A stretch of 64,000 bases of DNA from positions 1 through 64,000 of the forward strand of contig JAEWSG010000024.1 of NCBI GenBank assembly GCA_023398495.1, read 5' to 3'. The stretch comes from Bacillota bacterium (GTDB lineage Bacteria; Bacillota; Clostridia; Acetivibrionales; Acetivibrionaceae). Of the stretch, positions 26,397-32,915 are shown one piece after another. Below the pieces are notes generated by a model. It worked only from the letters and a program-made list of their open reading frames with translations. It made no database searches and was not told where the DNA came from. Each line of letters begins with the position of its first letter. The first letter of the stretch is position 1. Made by a program: the position numbers and the translations under genes.

Positions 26397-26641
26397 GGGT
26401 GCATTTAATTATCGTGCACCATATTATTCCAAGGACTAAAGCTTCGAGCCTGGTCGTTCCGCTGCGCTGCACTGCTCGGCCATGCAACCTGGACTGAGAG
26501 AATGTAAAACTCGCTACGGGTCGAATCAAACTCGCTTCGCGAAGAAAAGTGATTCGACTATTCCTTCGCTTCGTTTACATTCTCTATAGCCTCTACGCAA
26601 TGTCCTTTCCATAATATGGTGCACTATTAAAAAACGCACCC
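26397..26641. mobile_element. MITE-like element, intact copy (245 bp)
   Basis: The termini are inverted repeats of about 38 bases: GGGTGCATTTAATTATCGTG... at the left and the complement of ...TAATAAAAAACGCACCC-type sequence at the right, both continuing into GTGCACCATATTAT. The interior carries a long palindrome at about 26494-26586. No transposase frame fits inside. I see no clean target duplication at the flanks. The truncated copy at 1-150 confirms that it is a family. Confidence 0.75.
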
Positions 26642-26709
26642 GAAATATTAATTCATTATTGACAACTAATGAGAAATTTGATAACATATCAAAAAAATAC
26701 TTAAATGTG

Positions 26710-26737
26710 TTGACGGGGATAAAACGCTGCATTATAT
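26710..26737 (+). promoter_or_regulatory. promoter driving the T-box leader
   Basis: TTGACG at 26710-26715 and TTATAT at 26732-26737 are 16 bases apart. Transcription would begin near 26744, directly at the AGAGAG that opens T-box stem I. Confidence 0.55.
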
Positions 26738-26887
26738 GTGCTTTAGAGAGCTGTTGGTTGCTGAAAAACAGTGTGCATGGCAGAGTGTGAACTCACCCTT
26801 GAGCAGTCGGCTGAAAGTTCCCGTTGTATTATCAACTGGAATAAATAAGTTTGATCCGGTTTCTCACCGTTATATTGAGAAGCATTC

Positions 26888-26992
26888 ATACAGATAACGA
26901 ACTCTAAAGTTAAATCTTTATAGCACTTAAATGTTATCTGATTTAGATGAAAAACATCCTTTAAATCTAGTTTTAGTTTTTTTCATCTATAG
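26888..26992. repeat. CTATAGAT mini-element, copy 3, inside the T-box leader
   Basis: This is an inverted full-length copy of the element at 5939-6043, of equal length (105 bases), with ends near CAGATAACG and CATCTATAG. It lies between stem I/II and the stem III-antiterminator part of the T-box. It folds into two hairpins of its own: CAGATAAC...GTTATCTG at 26891-26940 and TAGATGAAAAAC...CATCTA at 26944-26989. Confidence 0.7.
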
Positions 26993-27055
26993 TATACTGG
27001 ATGCTGAAAGTGGGTATGGTTAATACCAATGAGAGTGGTACCGCGGAAGTATAAT

Positions 27056-27099
27056 GCTTTCGTCTATAGCAAAAAATGCTTGGAGACGGAGGCTTTTTT
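27056..27099 (+). terminator. T-box regulated terminator
   Basis: GCTTTCGTCT (27056-27065) pairs with AGACGGAGGC (27084-27093), followed by six T residues. It competes with the antiterminator containing the T-box sequence. Confidence 0.8.
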
Positions 27100-27230
27100 A
27101 TTGAAATAATCTGAACAACAAATTTTCTAAAACCAAGAGGATTAGTCTCTGAAATTTTTGTATTACAATTTTAGAATATGCAGGGCCGGATAAATAGACG
27201 GACCCAGAAATTTATAGGAGGAAAAATATT

Positions 27231-29762
27231 ATGAAAATTGCATTTTCAACCTTGGGTTGTCCCGACTTCAGCTGGAACGACATATATTCAATGGCAAAGG
27301 ATTTTGGTTTTGATGGGATCGAAATCCGGGGGCTTGGCAGCGAAATATTTGCTGTTCATGCTCAACCTTTTACAGAAGCCCAGCTGCCTCATACTGTAAA
27401 AAAGCTTTCTGAGTTGCGTCTCCAAATACCGTGTCTCTCTTCTGGTTGTTGCCTGAAGTTTGCAGAAAATGCTGATCAAAACCATATGGAAATTATGCAG
27501 TATATAGAATTGGCATCAAAGCTCGGTACACCTTATATCCGCATACTCGCAGACCTTGAGCCTCAGCCAAATGGAGAAGTAGATGATAGTGTTGTACTTG
27601 CTGCTCTGCAGCGTTTAGCCCCGCTTGCGGAAGAAAAGGGAGTGACTTTACTTGTAGAAACTAATGGTGTTTACTCTGATACTGCACGTTTATGTTCATT
27701 GCTTGATCATGTCGCAAGTGATGCAGTTGCTGCTTTGTGGGATTTGCATCATCCGTACAGATTTGCCGGCGAGAAACCTGGAAAGACAGTCCATAATCTT
27801 GGTGCGTACATTAAATATGTTCACATTAAAGATTCTGTAATGGAAGATGGAGCACCAAAGTATCGTATGATGGGAGAGGGGGATCTGCCCATTGATGATA
27901 TGATGAGGGCTCTTCGTTCTATTAATTATGAAGGCTACGTCTCGTTGGAATGGGTTAAGCGATGGGCAGCTGATCTTGATGATGCAGGAGTTGTATTTCC
28001 GAACTTTGCAAACTATATGGAACGCTATATGGAAAAGAGTACAGTAAAGGGACACCTGTTTGATAATAACGCTAAAACCGGGAAATATATTTGGGAGAAA
28101 GACACATTAATTGACTTGACTTTTCCCCAGGTACTTGACCGTATAGTAGATGAGTTTCCGGATCAATACGCTTTTAGGTATACTACCTTGGATTATACAA
28201 GAACTTATTCAGAATTCCGTGACGATGTGGATACCTTCGCCCGCTCACTGATATCATTAGGTGTTAAACCGGGTGATCATGTTGCTATCTGGGCAACAAA
28301 TGTTCCGCAGTGGTTTATTACATTCTGGGCAGCTACAAAGATCGGTGCTGTTTTGGTTACAGTAAACACTGCCTACAAGATATATGAAGCTGAATACCTG
28401 TTACGTCAGTCTGATACACATACTCTAGTAATGATTGATGGGTACAAGGATTCAGATTATGTGAGCATTATAAAGGAACTTTGCCCTGAACTTGAAACTG
28501 CAGAGGCAGGGAAACCGCTGCATATAAAGAAATTGCCTTTCCTTCGCAATATTATTACTGTAGATTCAAAGCAGAAAGGCTGCCTGACTTGGGATGAGGC
28601 TATGGGAAAATCAAGTAGAGTTTCGATTGAGGAAGTTTACCGTCGTGCACTTTCCATCAACAGACACGATGTTTGTAATATGCAATATACATCTGGAACT
28701 ACCGGTTTTCCTAAAGGTGTTATGCTCACTCACTACAATGTTGTGAATAATGGAAAAAATATTGGAGACTGTATGGATCTTTCGACTGCTGATCGTATGT
28801 TGATTCACGTGCCCATGTTCCATTGCTTTGGTATGGTGCTTTCTATGACAGCTTGTATGATACATGGTGCTACCATGAGCCCGATACCGTTTTTTTCTCC
28901 AAAGTTGTCTCTTGCCTGCATTGATAAAGAGAAGATTACTGCTGTTAACGGTGTTCCGACTATGTTTATTGCAATGTTGGAACACGAGGATTTCGCAAAG
29001 ACTGACTTTTCACATATGAGAACAGGAATTATGGCGGGAAGCCCTTGTCCTGTAAAGGTCATGCAGGATGTTGTCGATAAGATGAATATGTCGCAGATTA
29101 CAATAGTATTTGGTCAGACCGAGTCTTCACCGGGATGTACGCAGAGTCGTGTAAATGACTCTATTGAGTTGCGTGTTGGTACGGTAGGTCGTGCATTACC
29201 GGGTGTTGAGTGCAAAATTGTGGATCCTGAAACAGGAAAGGATTTGCCTGATAATGTGGATGGTGAATTTGTTGCACGTGGATATAATATCATGAAAGGC
29301 TACTACAAGATGCCTGAAGCAACAGCAGCCGCTATTGATGAAAATGGATGGCTTCACACCGGTGATTTGGCAAGGCGTGATGAGAATGGGTACTATAAAA
29401 TTACCGGACGTATTAAGGATATGATTATAAGGGGTGGAGAGAATATATATCCTAAGGAGATAGAGGATTTTATATATACACATCCAAAGGTTAAAGATGT
29501 TCAGGTTATTGGTGTGCCTGATAAACAATACGGCGAGGAAATTATGGCATGTGTAATACTTAAAGAAAGTGAATCGCTTACTGAAGATGAGTTGAAGGAC
29601 TATATACGTGCGCATATGGCAAAGCACAAAACGCCGCGATATATTGATTTTGTGACTGAGTTCCCAATGAATGCCGCTGGAAAGATTATGAAATATAAGA
29701 TGCGTGAGCAGGCTGTTGAAAAATTAGGTTTGCAGGCAGCAAGTAAAATAGTTACTGCATAG
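27231..29762 (+). CDS. fusion of TIM-barrel sugar isomerase-like domain and acyl-CoA ligase
   Basis: This 843-residue protein joins two enzyme families. Residues 1-270 are a xylose-isomerase-like/AP-endonuclease-2-type TIM barrel with candidate metal ligands E143 (VETNG), D171 (WDLHHP), H198 (VHIKDS) and E240 (SLEW). Residues about 290-835 form an AMP-dependent acyl-CoA synthetase with the adenylate loop YTSGTTGFPKG (from Y486), the hinge GRIKDMIIRGGENIYPKEIE and the catalytic lysine in NAAGKIMKYK. The ligase half most resembles medium-chain or branched acyl-CoA ligases. The start follows TAGGAGG. The T-box suggests induction when a specific aminoacyl-tRNA, read as leucine, is scarce. What the two domains do together is unknown. 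Confidence 0.88.
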   Translation: MKIAFSTLGCPDFSWNDIYSMAKDFGFDGIEIRGLGSEIFAVHAQPFTEAQLPHTVKKLSELRLQIPCLSSGCCLKFAENADQNHMEIMQYIELASKLGTPYIRILADLEPQPNGEVDDSVVLAALQRLAPLAEEKGVTLLVETNGVYSDTARLCSLLDHVASDAVAALWDLHHPYRFAGEKPGKTVHNLGAYIKYVHIKDSVMEDGAPKYRMMGEGDLPIDDMMRALRSINYEGYVSLEWVKRWAADLDDAGVVFPNFANYMERYMEKSTVKGHLFDNNAKTGKYIWEKDTLIDLTFPQVLDRIVDEFPDQYAFRYTTLDYTRTYSEFRDDVDTFARSLISLGVKPGDHVAIWATNVPQWFITFWAATKIGAVLVTVNTAYKIYEAEYLLRQSDTHTLVMIDGYKDSDYVSIIKELCPELETAEAGKPLHIKKLPFLRNIITVDSKQKGCLTWDEAMGKSSRVSIEEVYRRALSINRHDVCNMQYTSGTTGFPKGVMLTHYNVVNNGKNIGDCMDLSTADRMLIHVPMFHCFGMVLSMTACMIHGATMSPIPFFSPKLSLACIDKEKITAVNGVPTMFIAMLEHEDFAKTDFSHMRTGIMAGSPCPVKVMQDVVDKMNMSQITIVFGQTESSPGCTQSRVNDSIELRVGTVGRALPGVECKIVDPETGKDLPDNVDGEFVARGYNIMKGYYKMPEATAAAIDENGWLHTGDLARRDENGYYKITGRIKDMIIRGGENIYPKEIEDFIYTHPKVKDVQVIGVPDKQYGEEIMACVILKESESLTEDELKDYIRAHMAKHKTPRYIDFVTEFPMNAAGKIMKYKMREQAVEKLGLQAASKIVTA

Positions 29763-29796
29763 CAAATAACTATAGTTATATTTTGAATTTAATTAA

Positions 29797-29850
29797 AAAG
29801 AGCTCTGATCCTGATGGGGTAATTATACTATCTGGATTAGGGCTTTCTAT
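29797..29850 (+). terminator. probable terminator after the isomerase-ligase fusion gene
   Basis: AAGAGCTCTGATCC (about 29799-29812) pairs, with some G-U pairs, with GGATTAGGGCTTTCT (29834-29848). ATTTTATC follows. Confidence 0.55.
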
Positions 29851-29897
29851 TTTATCAAATATATGGGAATGTTCCGTAACTATTATAAGAAAATCAG

Positions 29898-29950
29898 TTG
29901 ACAAATATATAGGAACTCTTATATAATTGTTACATACCCTTAGGGGGTAT
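29898..29950 (+). promoter_or_regulatory. consensus promoter with CsoR/CstR-type operator
   Basis: Perfect TTGACA (29898-29903) and TATAAT (29922-29927) hexamers are 18 bases apart. They are followed at the predicted transcription start by ATACCCTTAGGGGGTAT (29934-29950). This G/C-run palindrome is the type of site bound by CsoR/RcnR/CstR-family repressors, which respond to copper, other metals or persulfides. No such repressor gene is in the window. Confidence 0.7.
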
Positions 29951-29986
29951 TTGCGACTTTTTTAATTTGTCTTAGGAGGAGATGAA

Positions 29987-30466
29987 ATGTTTAATATTAT
30001 ACTTTATGTTCTGGCATTTGGTTTTCTGATTGTATCGTTTATTAAGGACAAGAAAAAAACAAAAATGGCACTTAAAAAAGCTTGGAAGTCGTTTGAGAAT
30101 ATACTTCCTCAATTGCTTTCAATACTTATTATCATAGGAGTCATGCTCTCAGTGTTGTCCGAGGAGACCATATCAAAACTTATAGGTAGTCAATCAGGTT
30201 GGATTGGAATGATAATTGCGGGATTCTTAGGTTCAATTACGCTAATACCAGGTTTTGTAGCATTTCCTTTAGCAGCTGCACTATTAAGAAGCGGCGCAGG
30301 TTTCATGCAAATTGCGGTTTTTATCTCAACATTGATGATGGTTGGAATAGTAACTATGCCAATGGAGATTAAGTACTTTGGCAGGAAAGCTACAATTATG
30401 AGAAATGCATTGGCTTTTGTATTTTCATTTATAATAGCAATAGTGATAGGGGTGGTATTGAAATGA
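29987..30466 (+). CDS. half-size permease, first subunit
   Basis: This 159-residue membrane protein has four to five hydrophobic segments and resembles one half of the predicted permease family PF03773 (ArsP/DUF318 type). The GFLGSITLIPGFVAFPLAAALLR-type stretch (residues about 80-102) is its most conserved-looking part. Its frame overlaps the next gene by four bases (ATGA). The two half-permeases probably assemble as a heterodimer equivalent to a full-length protein. The operator upstream suggests metal or sulfur-species transport. Substrate not determinable. The start has GGAGGAGATGAA. Confidence 0.7.
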   Translation: MFNIILYVLAFGFLIVSFIKDKKKTKMALKKAWKSFENILPQLLSILIIIGVMLSVLSEETISKLIGSQSGWIGMIIAGFLGSITLIPGFVAFPLAAALLRSGAGFMQIAVFISTLMMVGIVTMPMEIKYFGRKATIMRNALAFVFSFIIAIVIGVVLK

Positions 30467-30999
30467 TAAATTTAATAAAAAGGTATAAGTTTTTTATTAT
30501 ATTAGCGGTTATCAATATATTCGTAATTGTAGCTTTTCCGGCAATAGGTCAGAAGTCATTAAAGATAACATGGAATAATACTCTCGAAATGCTTTCTGTT
30601 ATTCCACCCATTTTCATATTGTTAGGTCTACTTGATGTATGGGTACAAAGAGATACGATGATTAAACTTTTAGGTGATAAATCCGGGTTTATAGGCATTA
30701 TTATTGCGTTTTTACTAGGTTCAGCTGCTGCAGGACCATTATATGCAGCTTTCCCAGTAGCAGGGATACTGCTTAAAAAAGGAAGTAAATTTTCAAACGT
30801 GCTTATTTTTATTGGTGCGTGGTCTACTACAAAAATTCCTTTGTTGCTATTTGAAGCATCAGCAATGGGATGGAGGTTTATGGTTTTAAGATTCGTCTTG
30901 GATATTCCGGTAATAGCATTTATAGCATATATTACTGAAAAGATGATGAGTGGCAAAGAAAAAGACGTAATTTATAAAAATGTAGCTTCTTTACAGTAA
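30463..30999 (+). CDS. half-size permease, second subunit
   Basis: This 178-residue protein has about five membrane segments and is paralogous in layout to its neighbour. Each has a basic N-terminus, an LLGDKSGFIGIIIAF-like or LIGSQSGWIGMII-like loop, and then a glycine/proline-rich re-entrant segment (AAAGPLYAAFPVAG here). Such inverted pairs are found in two-gene permeases related to ArsP. It is translationally coupled to the upstream gene and followed within 30 bases by a ferredoxin-type membrane protein, so the three form one operon. Confidence 0.7.
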   Translation: MINLIKRYKFFIILAVINIFVIVAFPAIGQKSLKITWNNTLEMLSVIPPIFILLGLLDVWVQRDTMIKLLGDKSGFIGIIIAFLLGSAAAGPLYAAFPVAGILLKKGSKFSNVLIFIGAWSTTKIPLLLFEASAMGWRFMVLRFVLDIPVIAFIAYITEKMMSGKEKDVIYKNVASLQ

Positions 31000-31027
31000 A
31001 ATGTAGAAATGGAAAGAAGGGGATTAT

Positions 31028-31684
31028 ATGAACAGAATTAATAAGCTTATTCATAGATGGGTCTGGATTTTGCTGATAATTTTTTGTGTTGTAGGTATAT
31101 TTTATCCGATCATAGGTTTAGCTGCATTGGTTTGTATGCTGGCACCATCTATAGTTGCTATATTTAATGGACGTATGTGGTGTGGCAATTTCTGTCCGAG
31201 GGGAAGTTTTAATGATATAATACTGTCAAAAGTCAGCAGAAAAGGGAAAGTACCGGGATTTTTAAAGTCAAAATGGTTCAGGCTTTTGTTTCTGGCAATT
31301 GTAATGGCTGCATTCACAGTACAAGCTATTTTAGCATGGGGAAGTGTTATAAGTATATCGCTTGTTTTTGTGAGGATGATTATTATAACTTCTATCATAA
31401 CTATAATACTTGGGATTATTTATAACCAAAGGACATGGTGTACCATATGCCCAATGGGTACGATGGCTCATTATGTTTCCAAACTTCAATTGTTAAAGTC
31501 GAAAGCCGATAATGTTAACTTTGATAAAAATAAGTGCATAGATTGCAGGATTTGTTCAAAAAGTTGTCCGGTTGGCGTGGATGTTTTGGGCTATAAGAAT
31601 TCAGGTCAGGTTGAGGATGCAGATTGTTTGAAATGTGGTATATGTGTTGACAAGTGTCCTAAGAAATCGTTATATATAGCATAG
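31028..31684 (+). CDS. NapH/Fer4_5-type polyferredoxin membrane protein
   Basis: This 218-residue protein has four hydrophobic segments, the two membrane-side motifs CGNFCPRG and CTICPMG characteristic of NapH/CcoG/RdxA-like proteins, and a C-terminal bacterial ferredoxin domain with two [4Fe-4S] motifs (CIDCRICSKSCP and CLKCGICVDKCP). It should pass electrons across or along the membrane. It completes a CsoR/CstR-type-regulated operon with the two half-permeases. The combination could reduce a metal or sulfur compound coupled to transport, but that is inference. The start follows GAAAGAAGGGG. Confidence 0.8.
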   Translation: MNRINKLIHRWVWILLIIFCVVGIFYPIIGLAALVCMLAPSIVAIFNGRMWCGNFCPRGSFNDIILSKVSRKGKVPGFLKSKWFRLLFLAIVMAAFTVQAILAWGSVISISLVFVRMIIITSIITIILGIIYNQRTWCTICPMGTMAHYVSKLQLLKSKADNVNFDKNKCIDCRICSKSCPVGVDVLGYKNSGQVEDADCLKCGICVDKCPKKSLYIA

Positions 31685-31713
31685 TATAAGAGTCGGAAAG
31701 AAAAAATCAAGCG

Positions 31714-31752
31714 ATGATACAAACTAGTTCTGATTGAGCTGGTTTGTATCAT
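31714..31752 (-). terminator. hairpin between convergent operons
   Basis: ATGATACAAAC (31714-31724) pairs with GTTTGTATCAT (31742-31752). On the minus strand it is followed by CGCTTGATTTTTTC, fitting a terminator for the LoaP-like gene. It may also stop the convergent ferredoxin operon. Confidence 0.6.
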
Positions 31753-31798
31753 GTAAAGTCAGGATAACCAATCGGGTGTATATTTTTCTTCACATTTG

Positions 31799-32335
31799 TT
31801 AAATGCACCCTAAACAATCTGATTTCTTTGAGGTGTTTAATATTTTGACACCTAAATCAACAGTTTTTTCAGAACCCATAAAGTTTATGGCTACCTTAGC
31901 CCTTCCCCTTCTCTTATCTACTTTTCTTATGAGTCCTTCCATACCTAAAAGTGGGCCGGAGTTTACCGATACTTTGGAGTTTTCTATAAAAATATTTGAA
32001 AAATCTATAATGTCTATATCTTTCAAAAGTTCCAGAATAGGAGATACCTCTTCGTTGGATATTTTGGAGTAATATTCACCGTCCTGTTTTAAAACAGTAT
32101 AAACATTGGGGATTTTCCTGATTATGTAATATATATCTGTACTCATATCCAAATTAACAAGTACGTAGCCTGGGAAAAATATTTTAATCACTTCATAACA
32201 TTTACCTTTTCTAACTTCAGTAAGCTTTCTTTTCGGTACTATGGAGTAACATTCATTCCTGTTAAAGTGGTATTGGAGAAACTGTTCAACGTTATCTTCA
32301 GCTCCGGTTTTTACATGTAATGCATACCAACTCAT
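31799..32335 (-). CDS. loaP: LoaP-type NusG paralog, operon-specific antiterminator
   Basis: This 178-residue protein has an N-terminal NGN domain (SWYALHVKTG..., FFPGYVLVNLDM) and a C-terminal KOW domain (VNSGPLLGMEGLIRKVDKRRGRAKV). It is divergent from housekeeping NusG and sits directly beside a PKS/NRPS operon, the genomic habit of LoaP. Characterised LoaP proteins bind RNA polymerase and a leader RNA hairpin and suppress termination along long antibiotic or polysaccharide operons. I start it at the ATG at 32335, preceded by GAGGAGGGG. The frame's earlier ATG at 32362 would place that site inside the gene. It is transcribed away from the operon it probably controls. Confidence 0.82.
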   Translation of the reverse strand: MSWYALHVKTGAEDNVEQFLQYHFNRNECYSIVPKRKLTEVRKGKCYEVIKIFFPGYVLVNLDMSTDIYYIIRKIPNVYTVLKQDGEYYSKISNEEVSPILELLKDIDIIDFSNIFIENSKVSVNSGPLLGMEGLIRKVDKRRGRAKVAINFMGSEKTVDLGVKILNTSKKSDCLGCI

Positions 32336-32405
32336 CAAACTCCCCTCCTCATAGCATGGCAAATATTATTACAATTTAATGGCTGTATCCTTATAACAGA
32401 ATAAC

Positions 32406-32520
32406 AACAGGTTTGTTTTGCATTGATTGTAGCTTGTGCAATGGTATGAATATAGAATACCATCAGCGTTTTGTATGCTGAACTATACTTTTGATATAAA
32501 GCCACCTGTTATGAGATACT
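32406..32520. promoter_or_regulatory. candidate multibranched RNA structure
   Basis: An outer stem AACAGGT/ACCTGTT (32406-32412 with 32514-32520) encloses three stems: TTGCA/TGCAA (32419-32423, 32437-32441), ATGGTAT/ATACCAT (32441-32447, 32457-32463) and CAGC/GCTG (32464-32467, 32477-32480). It could belong to the loaP leader (minus) or a plus-strand transcript. It is seen by eye only. Confidence 0.35.
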
Positions 32521-32684
32521 CAAGATGCTCGTTATAACAAGAATTACCAGAGGACAGTTATAAAGTGTAGGTATTATTCACTCATACTTAAGTATAGTAA
32601 AAATTAAAAAAATTTGTAGTATGATTCTAATTAGATTGAACGCGATAAAGATTTTGCATCGCTCTTCAATTTCCTTTATTTATT

Positions 32685-32727
32685 ATCGTGAAAAATCAAT
32701 TTGTTGTTGTAAAATCATTTTCACGAT
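32685..32727 (+). promoter_or_regulatory. leader hairpin of the biosynthetic operon
   Basis: ATCGTGAAAA (32685-32694) pairs with TTTTCACGAT (32718-32727). Flanking CTTTAT and ATAAAG segments (about 32674-32679 and 32729-32734) extend the stem with a bulge. It is a candidate LoaP-recognised or regulatory hairpin. Confidence 0.4.
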
Positions 32728-32809
32728 TTATAAAGATAAAATCCAAGGGAAGCTAATCGTTGTTGCGACACGTTAGCGGAACAAAGATGGCATATTATAA
32801 TCTTTTTTG

Positions 32810-32860
32810 TAGTGCTTTGGCTCGCTGAGGATGAAAGGGCGAAGCTATGCAAAAGCACTA
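32810..32860. repeat. possible CTAGTGCTTTT-family hairpin in the PKS leader
   Basis: TAGTGCTTT (32810-32818) and AAAGCACTA (32852-32860) are perfect complementary ends matching the termini of the repeats at 2839 and 19511. The interior (GGCTCGC...GGGCGAAGC) is different and itself self-complementary. It ends 55 bases before the exporter start. Confidence 0.45.
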
Positions 32861-32915
32861 GAAGTTGAGTTTAGAAGTTTTCAACTTTGTTATAAATATA
32901 GAAAGGGTGGTTTGT

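Larger units (their letters stand above)
26744..27099 (+). promoter_or_regulatory. T-box riboswitch, probable tRNA-Leu (CUC) specifier
   Basis: Stem I opens with AGAGAGCTG at 26745 and has the GGTTGCTGAAAAACAG segment typical of T-box leaders. The specifier loop reads GTGAA-CTC-ACCCTTGAG with the codon at 26792-26794, predicting leucine. The conserved T-box GAGAGTGGTACCGCGG lies at 27031-27046, and its ACC-flanking sequence is the antiterminator bulge. An intrinsic terminator follows at 27056-27099. Uncharged cognate tRNA would favour antitermination and expression of the downstream gene. The leader is about 100 bases longer than usual because a repeat occupies 26888-26992. Confidence 0.85.
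32336..32915. other. 580-base divergent control region of the PKS/NRPS operon
   Basis: No gene is visible. Leftward it must promote loaP and rightward the biosynthetic operon. In order it shows a branched fold (32406-32520), a perfect palindrome ATACTTAAGTAT (32584-32595), a TATGAT -10-like box at 32620-32625 without a clear -35, a hairpin GCGAT...ATCGC (32642-32662), a long hairpin (32685-32727 core), a run TTTTTT at 32803-32808, and a repeat-bounded hairpin (32810-32860). A structured leader of over 200 bases suits LoaP recruitment and attenuation. Confidence 0.5.

Noticed and set aside
26526..26732. 68-codon minus-strand frame across the MITE end
   Set aside because: It runs through the palindrome of a repeat and has no ribosome-binding site or family resemblance.
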